Source: Paludibacter sp. (GTDB taxonomy: Bacteria > Bacteroidota > Bacteroidia > Bacteroidales > Paludibacteraceae). From it: 8,392 nt of DNA. Below the pieces are notes generated by a model, which had not been told where the DNA came from, did not search any database, and saw only the letters and a program-made list of their open reading frames with translations. Below, one piece after another: positions 1-7,001 of the stretch (position 1 is its first letter; every line of letters begins with the position of its first letter). The position numbers and the translations under genes are program-made. The DNA lies in the NCBI GenBank assembly GCA_028705705.1, contig JAQWCZ010000078.1, forward strand, positions 1 to 8,392, given 5' to 3'.

Positions 1-49
1 AAAAGTGAATAGTATGGAAGTAATCGCTATTCGTCATTCACTATTCACT
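1..49 (-). terminator. Possible ald terminator hairpin
   Basis: AGTGAATAGT (4-13) is a perfect inverted repeat of ACTATTCACT (40-49). Read on the minus strand, the hairpin begins at the ald stop codon and ends in a short T run at the window edge (positions 4-1). The 26-base loop and only three G:C pairs per arm make it a weak terminator on paper. The 3' context is cut off, so the length of the T tract is unknown. Confidence 0.4.
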
Positions 50-53
50 AAAT
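26..53. repeat. Degenerate heptamer tandem repeat at the ald 3' end
   Basis: Reading from 26 the sequence divides into 7-base units GCTATTC, GTCATTC, ACTATTC and a diverged fourth unit, with ATTC ending the first three. Within it, ATTCACT is repeated exactly twice in tandem (36-49). The array covers the ald stop codon and the right arm of the hairpin there. The same ATTCACTA word recurs in tandem at 3741-3756. Unit number is small, so chance is not excluded. Confidence 0.45.
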
Positions 54-1130
54 TCCAAACGTCTCTGCAACTGCTTTGCAGACTACCTTTCCCTCCACAA
101 TGTTTAGGCCTTTGCGCAAATCTTCATGTTCTTCGCAGGCCTTTTCCCATCCCTTATCAGCTAAGGTAAGTACATAAGGTAGTGTAGCATTGGTCAGCGC
201 CAGGGTAGAGGTACAGGGCACCGCTCCGGGAATGTTGGCAACACAATAATGTAGAATACCATCCACTTCATACACTGGATTAGCGTGGGTTGTCGGTTTG
301 GAAGTTTCAAAACAACCACCCTGATCAATAGCAACATCTACCAAAACGGCTCCTTGCGGGAGTAATTTCAGCATTTCACGTGAAATTAGTGTGGGAGCTT
401 TAGCTCCAGGAATCAGTACAGCTCCGATAACCAGGTCGGTACGTGGAAGAATCTCTTCAATATTATAGTGTGACGACATCATGGTATCGACATTAGCCGG
501 CATGATTTCACTCAGTTGTCGCAATCTCGGCAGAGATACGTCTGCGATGGTTACATGAGCACCCATTCCTGCCGCCATATAGGCAGCATGCGTTCCAACC
601 ACACCACCGCCTAATATTAGTACGTGAGCAGGATTTACACCCGGTACGCCACCCAGCAAAATGCCTTTTCCACCCTGCGGTTTTTCCAAATATTTGGCCC
701 CCTGCTGAATCGACATCCGCCCGGCGACTTCCGACATGGGTATCAGCAAAGGCAGGGTGTGGTCGATTTCAACGGTTTCGTAGGCCAGACAAATTGCGCC
801 GCTTTTCATCATAGCTCTGGTTAGTTCTTCGTTTGATGCAAAATGAAAATAAGTGAAAATAAGTTGTTTCGGTCTGATCAATTCGTATTCCTGCTGAATA
901 GGTTCTTTGACCTTGACAATCATTTCAGCTTCAGCAAAAATTTCAACTGCATTCTTGCGAATGATAGCGCCGGCATTCAGGTAGGCTTCATCCGTGAAGC
1001 CGCTGTTTACTCCGGCGTTTATTTCTATATAAACACGGTGACCATTTGAAACCAAAGTGTGTACCCCTGATGGGGTTAGTGCCACGCGGTTTTCATTGTT
1101 TTTTATTTCTTTGGGTAGCCCGATTAGCAT
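48..1130 (-). CDS. ald: Alanine dehydrogenase
   Basis: NAD-dependent cytosolic enzyme that reversibly deaminates L-alanine to pyruvate and ammonium. The 360-residue product is close to the usual family length of about 370 and looks complete. Visible family features are the N-terminal GLPKEIKNNENRVALTP (residues 4-20) with substrate-binding Arg15, Lys75 in VKVKEP, catalytic His96 in TYFHFAS, the NAD-binding glycine loop GGGVVGT (174-180) followed by Asp197 at the end of the next beta strand, and Asp269 in VAIDQGG, matching the catalytic Asp of characterised Ald enzymes. The start ATG (1128-1130) begins directly with the conserved MLIGLPKE. The gene is divergent from serC and appears monocistronic. 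Related transhydrogenase alpha subunits and saccharopine-type enzymes share the fold, but the whole-length motif set fits Ald best. The TAG stop (48-50) lies inside a short repeat and hairpin. Confidence 0.96.
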   Translation of the reverse strand: MLIGLPKEIKNNENRVALTPSGVHTLVSNGHRVYIEINAGVNSGFTDEAYLNAGAIIRKNAVEIFAEAEMIVKVKEPIQQEYELIRPKQLIFTYFHFASNEELTRAMMKSGAICLAYETVEIDHTLPLLIPMSEVAGRMSIQQGAKYLEKPQGGKGILLGGVPGVNPAHVLILGGGVVGTHAAYMAAGMGAHVTIADVSLPRLRQLSEIMPANVDTMMSSHYNIEEILPRTDLVIGAVLIPGAKAPTLISREMLKLLPQGAVLVDVAIDQGGCFETSKPTTHANPVYEVDGILHYCVANIPGAVPCTSTLALTNATLPYVLTLADKGWEKACEEHEDLRKGLNIVEGKVVCKAVAETFGI

Positions 1131-1305
1131 GGTAGATTGATTTAAGGTGAAATTTATGATTTTATATACAGAATTCGATGTAAAAGTAAATAAAAATCAT
1201 TTAAAAAGAATATAGATCAAAAAAAAAATTGTGTTTTATACCAATGTAGTCTTCTGACTTATAAATTTCTTTTTTAACGAGATAATTTGAATAAAATTAA
1301 AATTT

Positions 1306-1338
1306 TTTGTTTCGAAAACAAAAAAAATAGTACCTTTG
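1306..1338 (+). promoter_or_regulatory. serC-serA promoter (Bacteroidota type)
   Basis: TTTG at 1306-1309 (-33 element) is followed after 21 bases by TACCTTTG at 1331-1338, an exact match to the -7 consensus TAnnTTTG used by the Bacteroidota primary sigma factor. Transcription would start near 1343-1348, giving serC a leader of about 140 bases. Assigned by motif and position only. Confidence 0.7.
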
Positions 1339-1376
1339 CGCATTAAAAAATATTAAAGAAAAAAAGTGTTATTTGT

Positions 1377-1437
1377 CAGGTTGATTTCTCTCTTGAAGAC
1401 ATGCGATTTCACTGCCTTTATCTGTCCAATCAACCTG
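1377..1437 (+). promoter_or_regulatory. Structured serC leader (10-bp inverted repeat)
   Basis: CAGGTTGATT (1377-1386) and AATCAACCTG (1428-1437) are perfect reverse complements enclosing 41 bases, inside the predicted serC 5' leader. The enclosed segment contains an ATG (1401) opening a 20-codon ORF that ends at 1463, 24 bases before serC; the right arm of the stem falls inside this ORF, so translation of it would disrupt the stem. No T tract follows, so it is not a simple terminator. I do not recognise it as a known riboswitch class. A regulatory role is inference from position and pairing. Confidence 0.4.
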
Positions 1438-1487
1438 CATATAAAAATGGCCAACTCTATTAAACACACACATATTTAATTTATCGT

Positions 1488-2561
1488 ATGAAGAAGCATA
1501 ATTTTAACGCGGGACCCTCAGTTTTACCGCGCGAAGTGATTGAAAAAACAGCTCAGGCAGTCTTGGATTTTAATGGTTCTGGTTTGTCTGTTTTGGAAAT
1601 CTCTCATCGTGCCAAGGATTTTCAACCGGTTGTGGATGAAGCAGTCGCTCTTTTCAAAGAAATACTGTCGATTCCCGAGGGATATTCTGTATTATTCCTC
1701 GGAGGAGGGGCAAGTCTGCAATTCTGTATGATACCCTTCAATCTGATGGAAAACAAAGCTGCCTATCTGAATACAGGTACCTGGGCAAGTAAAGCTTTGA
1801 AAGAAGCAAAAGGTTTTGGTGAAGTGATAGAAGTAGCCTCTTCGAAAGCGGCAAATTTCAATTACATCCCCAAAGGTTATGTGATTCCTGCTGATGCTGA
1901 TTATTTTCACATCACAACGAATAATACAATTTTCGGTACGGAGTTGCTGAAAGACATTGACTCTCCCGTACCTTTGGTAGCTGATATGTCTTCAGACATC
2001 TTTTCCCGTCCGGTTGATGTGTCAAAATATGCCATTATATATGGTGGAGCGCAGAAAAACTTGGCACCTGCCGGTTTAACATTTGTAATTGTAAAAGATG
2101 AGGTGCTTGGAAAAGTGTCCCGTCATATTCCTTCGATGTTGAATTACAAAATTCACATTGAAAATGGCTCCATGTTTAACACGCCTCCTGTATTACCTAT
2201 TTACAGTGCATTGGAGACTCTTCGGTGGATCAAGGCTAATGGTGGTGTTGCTGAAATGGAAAAACGCAACATCAAAAAAGCTGAATTATTGTATAATGAA
2301 ATTGACCGCAATAAGTTATTTGTTGGAACGGCAGCCAAAGAAGACCGTTCACGCATGAATATCTGTTTCGTAATGAATCCTGAATATGCTGAGCTGGAAG
2401 CTGAATTCCAGAAATTTGCAACTGAACGCGGCATGGTTGGTATCAAAGGTCACCGTTCAGTTGGTGGATTCAGGGCATCAACTTACAATGCGCTTCCGTT
2501 GGAAAGCGTTCAGGCACTGGTAGATTGCATGCAGGAATTTGAAAAAATTAAATTATCATGA
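1488..2561 (+). CDS. serC: Phosphoserine aminotransferase
   Basis: PLP-dependent class V aminotransferase that converts 3-phosphohydroxypyruvate plus glutamate to O-phosphoserine and 2-oxoglutarate, step two of the phosphorylated serine pathway; it may also serve pyridoxal phosphate synthesis. The 357 residues match the usual length of about 360. The N-terminus [10 protein letters not shown] (5-14) is the family signature; SHR (39-41) and [11 protein letters not shown] (321-331) are substrate-phosphate regions. Trp99 (TGTWASK) should stack on the PLP ring, Asp166 (VADMSSD) should contact the pyridine nitrogen, and Lys190 in [12 protein letters not shown] is the Schiff-base lysine. The ATG at 1488 gives the canonical start with no extension; no strong Shine-Dalgarno is visible, as is usual in this phylum. 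Its stop overlaps the serA start (ATGA, 2558-2561), so the two are cotranscribed and probably translationally coupled. Confidence 0.98.
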   Translation: MKKHNFNAGPSVLPREVIEKTAQAVLDFNGSGLSVLEISHRAKDFQPVVDEAVALFKEILSIPEGYSVLFLGGGASLQFCMIPFNLMENKAAYLNTGTWASKALKEAKGFGEVIEVASSKAANFNYIPKGYVIPADADYFHITTNNTIFGTELLKDIDSPVPLVADMSSDIFSRPVDVSKYAIIYGGAQKNLAPAGLTFVIVKDEVLGKVSRHIPSMLNYKIHIENGSMFNTPPVLPIYSALETLRWIKANGGVAEMEKRNIKKAELLYNEIDRNKLFVGTAAKEDRSRMNICFVMNPEYAELEAEFQKFATERGMVGIKGHRSVGGFRASTYNALPLESVQALVDCMQEFEKIKLS

Positions 2562-3478
2562 AAATATTAATTGCTACCGATAAACCATTCGCTAAAGTCG
2601 CGGTGGATGGTATTAGGAAAGAAATTGAAGCTGCTGGTTTCGACCTGGCATTACTTGAGAAGTATACAGAAAAACAACAACTGCTTGATGCGGTTGGCGA
2701 TGCAAATGCCATCATCATCCGTAGCGATATTATTGATGCAGAGGTGATTGCTGCGGCTAAAAATCTGAAAATTGTGGTCAGGGCGGGTGCCGGGTACGAC
2801 AATGTCGATCTGGAAGCCGCCACAGCGGCAGGTGTTTGTGTGATGAATACACCGGGACAGAATGCCAATGCGGTAGCTGAACTGGTATTCGGATTGCTGG
2901 TTTACGCGGTTCGCAATTTTTATAATGGAACATCCGGAACTGAATTGAAAGGTAAGAAGCTGGGAATTCACGCCTATGGCAATGTGGGTCGTAATGTAGC
3001 CCGTATCGCCAAAGGTTTTGGTATGGAACTTTTTGCTTATGATGCATTTTGCAGCGACGAACTGATTGCTGCTGATGAAGTTACTCCAGTTAGTTCAGTG
3101 AAGGAATTGTATCAAATATCAGATATTGTTTCTTTGCATATTCCTGCAACGCCTGAGACTAAACAATCGATTAATAAAGAATTGTTGAGTTTGTTACCTA
3201 AAGGTGCAGTATTGATTAATACCGCGCGTAAGGAAGTCATTCACGAAGCTGAAATACTTGAATTCATGCAGGAAAGAACTGATTTTAAATATATGACCGA
3301 TATCCTGCCTGGAAATCATGCAGAAATGCAGGAAAAATTAACAGGTAGATATTTCTCAACACCAAAGAAAATGGGTGCCCAAACTGCAGAAGCGAATATC
3401 AATGCAGGTATTGCTGCTGCCCAGCAGATTGTTGATTTTCTGAAAAACGGTAATCAACGTTTCAGGGTTAACTTGTAA
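2558..3478 (+). CDS. serA: D-3-phosphoglycerate dehydrogenase, short type
   Basis: Oxidises 3-phosphoglycerate to 3-phosphohydroxypyruvate with NAD, the entry step of serine synthesis and the reaction feeding SerC. Its 306 residues make it a short form with only the substrate- and NAD-binding domains; the C-terminal ACT domain that mediates serine feedback in E. coli SerA is absent. Visible motifs are [11 protein letters not shown] (75-85), [13 protein letters not shown] (96-108), the nucleotide-binding loop AYGNVG (139-144, Ala where the first Gly is usual), Asp162 after the second beta strand, and NTAR with catalytic Arg224. Where the family has TPH with the catalytic His, this protein has TPK (268-270). 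From memory, Bacteroides homologues share this [13 protein letters not shown] segment, so it looks like a lineage trait and not decay. The 4-base overlap with serC supports the role. Another 2-hydroxyacid dehydrogenase is possible but unlikely here. Confidence 0.93.
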   Translation: MKILIATDKPFAKVAVDGIRKEIEAAGFDLALLEKYTEKQQLLDAVGDANAIIIRSDIIDAEVIAAAKNLKIVVRAGAGYDNVDLEAATAAGVCVMNTPGQNANAVAELVFGLLVYAVRNFYNGTSGTELKGKKLGIHAYGNVGRNVARIAKGFGMELFAYDAFCSDELIAADEVTPVSSVKELYQISDIVSLHIPATPETKQSINKELLSLLPKGAVLINTARKEVIHEAEILEFMQERTDFKYMTDILPGNHAEMQEKLTGRYFSTPKKMGAQTAEANINAGIAAAQQIVDFLKNGNQRFRVNL

Positions 3479-3496
3479 ATAATTGTGGTTTAATGT

Positions 3497-3528
3497 AAAA
3501 AAGCTGTCCGGTTAAGACAGCTTTTTTT
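3497..3528. terminator. Bidirectional terminator between serA and tRNA-fMet
   Basis: GCTGTC (3503-3508) pairs with GACAGC (3516-3521) across a 7-base loop. The stem is extended by A runs on the left and a T7 run (3522-3528) on the right, so both strands read as stem plus T tract. It lies 18 bases after the serA stop and 3 bases beyond the tRNA 3' end, so it can serve both convergent transcripts. Confidence 0.88.
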
Positions 3529-3531
3529 GTG

Positions 3532-3603
<72 letters not shown>

Positions 3604-3616
3604 ATGTTTTGGACTG

Positions 3617-3647
3617 CAAAGATAGCGCATTTTTTTGAAACTGCAAA
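3617..3647 (-). promoter_or_regulatory. tRNA-fMet promoter
   Basis: On the minus strand TTTG (3647-3644) and TATCTTTG (3624-3617) are separated by 19 bases, an exact match to the Bacteroidota TTTG / TAnnTTTG arrangement. The -7 element ends 13 bases before the first tRNA nucleotide, leaving a 5' leader of only a few bases for RNase P to remove. Confidence 0.75.
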
Positions 3648-3667
3648 TTATTTTTGTTTTTTGTTAA

Positions 3668-3702
3668 GTCTCTGGTCTCCGGTCTACAGTCATAGGTCGA
3701 TA
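3668..3702. repeat. Degenerate GTC-heptamer tandem repeat
   Basis: Five consecutive 7-base units each start with GTC: the first two are GTCTCTG and GTCTCCG, then three more diverged units beginning at 3682, 3689 and 3696. The array lies in the non-coding gap between the tRNA-fMet promoter and the secDF promoter. It is too short and degenerate for CRISPR or a phase-variation tract. Function unknown. Confidence 0.5.
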
Positions 3703-3740
3703 AACGTGTCGCTACCTACGGCAGCTGCTTTCTATTGATT

Positions 3741-3756
3741 ATTCACTAATTCACTA
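3741..3756. repeat. Tandem ATTCACTA octamer, two copies
   Basis: ATTCACTA occurs twice in direct succession (3741-3748 and 3749-3756). The same word, in a 7-base period, forms the array at the ald 3' end (36-50). It lies just upstream of the secDF promoter. Confidence 0.5.
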
Positions 3757-3765
3757 ACATAATCG

Positions 3766-3793
3766 TTTGTATCAAAAAAAAATATTATATTTG
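3766..3793 (+). promoter_or_regulatory. secDF promoter (Bacteroidota type)
   Basis: TTTG (3766-3769) and TATATTTG (3786-3793) match the -33 and -7 consensus, with a somewhat short 16-base spacer. Transcription would start near 3800, about 40 bases before the ATG at 3842. This supports that start and argues against the upstream in-frame TTG at 3767, which lies inside the promoter. Confidence 0.65.
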
Positions 3794-3841
3794 CGGCTCG
3801 TTAAAAAAATTATTATTGTTTTATTAAATAAAAGAAGTTTC

Positions 3842-6800
3842 ATGCAAAACAAAGGTATAGTAAGAGTATTTGCAATTTTGCTTGCCCTGGTGAGTTTGTT
3901 CTACCTTTCATTTTCAGTTGTAACTGGTACCTATAATAGAAAAGCCAAGGAGTATGCAGCGGGTGATAAGATGAAGGAGTATCAGTATCTTGATTCTCTG
4001 TCGGGTGAAAAAGTTTATTTTGGCTACACGTTGAAAGAATGTCGTGAAAAGGAAATTAACTTGGGCCTCGACCTGAAGGGGGGGATGAATGTAACTCTAG
4101 AAGTTTCTGTTGCTGACATTTTACGTGCATTGTCGGGTTACAACAACAGTCCTGAATTTTTACAGGCCCTCCAGACAGCTACTGAACGTCAGAAAACAAA
4201 TAGTCAGATTGATTATCTCGATCTTTTTGTGAAAGCTTTTGAGGAAATCAATCCACAGGGTCAACTGGCATCTGTTTTCAGCACCATGGAATTAAAAGAT
4301 AAAATTTCACTGCGTTCAACAAATAACGAAGTTGTATCGGTGTTGAGAAGTGAAATTGACGGAGCTATCAGCAATTCATTCAACGTGTTGCGTTCGCGTA
4401 TCGACCGCTTTGGCGTCGTACAACCGAATATCCAGCGCGATAACAACAACGTTGGACGTATTTTGATTGAACTTCCGGGTGTAAAAGAACCGGAACGTGT
4501 TCGTAAATTGTTGCAGGGATCTGCTAACCTGGAATTTTGGGAAACATTTGAGCTGACCGAAATTGTGAATAACATCATGGAAGCTGACCGTGTTTTAGCA
4601 GCTCAAAAAGCTCCTGTTGACTCGGTAAAAGCTCTTCCTGTTGAGACTCCTCCTGTTGAGGAAAAGGCAGAAGTTGCTCAGGAAACTTCACAAACTCCAC
4701 AAACTCCACAAACAGAACAGGATAGTCTGATTGCCGCATTAAAGAAAGATAAAGAATCTACGGTTGACACCCTGAAATTACAAGAGCAATTCAAGAAAGA
4801 GCATCCTTTGCTATCTGTATTACAAATACCCGGAATTGAAACCGGTCAGTTCAGTAGAGGTCCGGTTGTAGGTTTTGCACATTATAAAGACACAGCAAGC
4901 ATCAATAGTTATTTTGCTCAACGTGGTGTGAAAGAATTGATGCCGGCAAATCTTGGTCTTCGTTGGACAGTTAAACCGATTAACGAAAGAGGAGATATTT
5001 ATCAATTAATTGCAATCAAAACGAATCGGGATAATCGTGCTCCACTCAGTGGGGATGCGGTGACAGATGCCCGTGCTGATTTTAGTCAGACCTCCGCTTA
5101 TGCTAATGTTTCTATGAGCATGAACAGTGAAGGCGCAAAAATTTGGGCGCGTATGACTAAAGAAAATATTGGTAAATCTATTGCTATTGCACTGGATGGA
5201 TATATTTACTCATTCCCGACTGTAAACACTGAAATTACCGGAGGACAATCACAGATTACCGGTAACTTTACTGTTGAAGAAGCAAAAGACCTTGCAAACA
5301 CATTGAATTCGGGTAAAATGCCTGCACCAGCCCGTATTGTTCAGGAAGATGTTGTTGGTCCGTTACTCGGTCAACAGGCAATCCAGGATGGTTTGATTTC
5401 TTTTATTATTGCATTTATCCTGGTGCTTCTTTATATGATATTTTACTACGGTTTTATCCCTGGTCTGATTGCCGATATAGCATTATTTATCAACGTGTTT
5501 TTCCTGATGGGAATATTGGCCTCGTTTGGTGCGGTATTGACCTTGCCGGGTATAGCCGGTATCGTGTTGACACTGGGTATGGCTGTGGATGGTAACGTGT
5601 TGATATATGAACGTGTAAGAGAAGAATTAATAGCTGGGAAGACACAAAAATCAGCAATCAAGGATGGATTTAAGAATGCTATATCTGCGATTGTGGATGC
5701 GAACGTAACGACATTACTAACAGGTATTGTGTTGATGGTGTTTGGTACAGGACCTATTCTTGGTTTTGCAACCACCCTGGTAATGGGTATTTTTACTTCG
5801 TTCTTCACTTCTGTGTTCCTGACACGTATGATGCTTATAACTTATGTTGACCGTAAAAATGCCAAAGAGCTGACTTATACAACTAAAGCGACCGAAACAT
5901 GGTTTCAAAATATGAAAGTTAATTTCATCGGGAAACGAAAGGTTGGTTACATAGTTTCAGCAACTATTATTGCTATTTGTCTCGTCTCTTTATTTACAAG
6001 AAATTTGAGTTATGGTATCGATTTCAGCGGTGGACGGAATTATGTTGTTCGTTTCGACCAAAATGTGAATACAGAGGATGTACGTGAATTACTGGAGGAA
6101 GCCTTTCAGGATGAAAATGAACAAGCAAGTGCACAGGTTATAACCATTGGTGATGAAAACCAGGTGCGTATTTCTACAAAATATAAAATTGGAGATAATA
6201 GTGAATCAGCAGATAATGATGTGATTTCAAAGATGTACCAACATCTTAAACCTATGCTTAAAGAGGGTACCTCGCAAGATGAATTTGTTTCCGAATATAT
6301 TCAAAGTTCTCAGAAAGTTGGACCAACTGTTGCCGATGATATAAAAACAGCTGCTGTTTGGGCAATCTTTTTCTCTTTGGTGATCGTATCATTATATATT
6401 TTCATCAGATTCAAGGATTTTGCATTCTCTGTAGGTACGTTGGCTTCTTTAGCGCATGATGTTGCTATTATACTTGGTGTATATTCCTTGTTCTACAGTA
6501 TAATGCCTTTTTCGATGGAAATGGATCAATCATTTATTGCTGCAATCCTGACCTATGTAGGTTATTCTGTGAACGATACTGTTGTTATTTTTGACCGTAT
6601 CAGGGAAAATATTCGTTTGTACCCAAAACGTGATCGGGAGAGTATCATGAATGAATCACTAAACGAAACCTTAAGCCGAACCTTCAGTACTTCGGCAAGT
6701 GTAATGGTCGTAATGATTGCTATATTTGTTTTCGGAGGCGAAACCATTCGTGGATTTATTTTTGCATTGCTCATTGGTTCTATCCTTGGTGTTTATTCAA

Positions 6801-6895
6801 CTTTATTTGTTGCAGTGCCTGTAGCTTACGATTTGATATCAAAAAAACAAAAAAGGAAAGCAAAAGAAACCACTGTTTTGGAAAAAAAGAAATAA
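3842..6895 (+). CDS. secDF: Fused protein translocase subunit SecDF
   Basis: Inner-membrane RND-family subunit that uses the proton motive force to help SecYEG complete protein export. SecD and SecF are one 1017-residue chain, as in many Bacteroidota. An N-terminal membrane segment (about 5-27) leads to a large periplasmic domain with the SecD signature LGLDLKGG (74-81). A SecD membrane bundle (about 517-680) contains GMAVDGN (579-585), whose Asp583 fits the conserved proton-relay aspartate, followed by ERVREE. The SecF half starts near 691, has YGIDFSGG (724-731), a second periplasmic loop, and a second bundle (about 837-995) with GYSVNDTVVIFDRIREN (907-923). The tail is Lys-rich. A Pro/Gln/Glu-rich insertion (about 255-310) with tandem TPQ repeats interrupts the first periplasmic domain. 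The ATG at 3842 is chosen because it immediately precedes the first membrane helix and an extension to the TTG at 3767 would run into the promoter. Confidence 0.97.
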   Translation: MQNKGIVRVFAILLALVSLFYLSFSVVTGTYNRKAKEYAAGDKMKEYQYLDSLSGEKVYFGYTLKECREKEINLGLDLKGGMNVTLEVSVADILRALSGYNNSPEFLQALQTATERQKTNSQIDYLDLFVKAFEEINPQGQLASVFSTMELKDKISLRSTNNEVVSVLRSEIDGAISNSFNVLRSRIDRFGVVQPNIQRDNNNVGRILIELPGVKEPERVRKLLQGSANLEFWETFELTEIVNNIMEADRVLAAQKAPVDSVKALPVETPPVEEKAEVAQETSQTPQTPQTEQDSLIAALKKDKESTVDTLKLQEQFKKEHPLLSVLQIPGIETGQFSRGPVVGFAHYKDTASINSYFAQRGVKELMPANLGLRWTVKPINERGDIYQLIAIKTNRDNRAPLSGDAVTDARADFSQTSAYANVSMSMNSEGAKIWARMTKENIGKSIAIALDGYIYSFPTVNTEITGGQSQITGNFTVEEAKDLANTLNSGKMPAPARIVQEDVVGPLLGQQAIQDGLISFIIAFILVLLYMIFYYGFIPGLIADIALFINVFFLMGILASFGAVLTLPGIAGIVLTLGMAVDGNVLIYERVREELIAGKTQKSAIKDGFKNAISAIVDANVTTLLTGIVLMVFGTGPILGFATTLVMGIFTSFFTSVFLTRMMLITYVDRKNAKELTYTTKATETWFQNMKVNFIGKRKVGYIVSATIIAICLVSLFTRNLSYGIDFSGGRNYVVRFDQNVNTEDVRELLEEAFQDENEQASAQVITIGDENQVRISTKYKIGDNSESADNDVISKMYQHLKPMLKEGTSQDEFVSEYIQSSQKVGPTVADDIKTAAVWAIFFSLVIVSLYIFIRFKDFAFSVGTLASLAHDVAIILGVYSLFYSIMPFSMEMDQSFIAAILTYVGYSVNDTVVIFDRIRENIRLYPKRDRESIMNESLNETLSRTFSTSASVMVVMIAIFVFGGETIRGFIFALLIGSILGVYSTLFVAVPVAYDLISKKQKRKAKETTVLEKKK
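4689..4715 (+). repeat. Three 9-bp tandem units inside secDF
   Basis: CACAAACTC is repeated exactly at 4689-4697 and 4698-4706, with a third copy (4707-4715) differing at its last two bases. Being a multiple of three it keeps frame and encodes repeated Thr-Pro-Gln in the low-complexity insertion. Just upstream, CCTGTTGA recurs three times between 4610 and 4662, extending the repetitive character. Confidence 0.85.
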
Positions 6896-6917
6896 TTCAA
6901 AGAGTTTTTATAAAAGC

Positions 6918-6954
6918 AAAAGAGACCAGCGTAGTTTTATGGCCGGTCTCTTTT
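6918..6954. terminator. secDF terminator, probably bidirectional
   Basis: AAAAGAGACC (6918-6927) pairs perfectly with GGTCTCTTTT (6945-6954) around a 17-base loop, and T residues continue to 6956. It begins 23 bases after the secDF stop. Read on the minus strand the stem ends in TTTT and then more T-rich sequence, so it could also stop udk transcripts. Confidence 0.85.
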
Positions 6955-6960
6955 TTATTT

Positions 6961-6993
6961 AAACCTGTCTGGATTTTAAATCCAGATAGGTTT
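6961..6993. repeat. Near-perfect palindrome at the secDF-udk junction
   Basis: AAACCTGTCTGGATTT (6961-6976) is the inverted repeat of AAATCCAGATAGGTTT (6978-6993), centred on one base, with a single non-Watson-Crick position (6967/6987) that is G:U in plus-strand RNA and C:A in minus-strand RNA. It ends 8 bases from the udk stop. Neither strand has a following T tract, so it is not a classical terminator; it could act as a 3'-end stabilising hairpin for udk mRNA or be a protein site. Confidence 0.6.
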
Positions 6994-7001
6994 GGTCAAT
7001 A

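Larger units (their letters stand above)
1131..1487. other. Divergent intergenic region between ald and serC
   Basis: This very A+T-rich stretch of 357 bases has no credible full-size gene. It holds the serC promoter and leader, listed separately. On the minus strand TACTTTTA (1188-1181) matches the Bacteroidota -7 element TAnnTTTG at seven of eight positions and lies about 50 bases before the ald start, so it is a candidate ald promoter, but no convincing TTTG sits upstream. I see nothing else in 1190-1300 beyond homopolymeric A and T runs. Confidence 0.6.

Noticed and set aside
1377..1463. Known riboswitch upstream of serC
   Set aside because: No conserved core of a class I know (SAM, cobalamin, TPP, glycine) is recognisable; kept only as an unclassified leader.
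2548..2971. Two 106-codon minus-strand ORFs over the serA 5' half
   Set aside because: They overlap each other and a clearly conserved gene, with Ser/Ala-rich composition typical of antisense frames.
3668..3756. Possible CRISPR array or attachment site
   Set aside because: Units are 7-8 bases without spacers, and no cas, integrase or transposase gene is nearby.
3767..3841. 25-residue N-terminal extension of SecDF from a TTG codon
   Set aside because: The TTG lies in the -33 box and the extension covers the -7 box; the ATG at 3842 directly precedes the first membrane helix.
5446..5808. 120-codon minus-strand ORF inside secDF
   Set aside because: It is opposite the strongly conserved SecD membrane bundle, has no family resemblance and no promoter; a shadow of the real frame.
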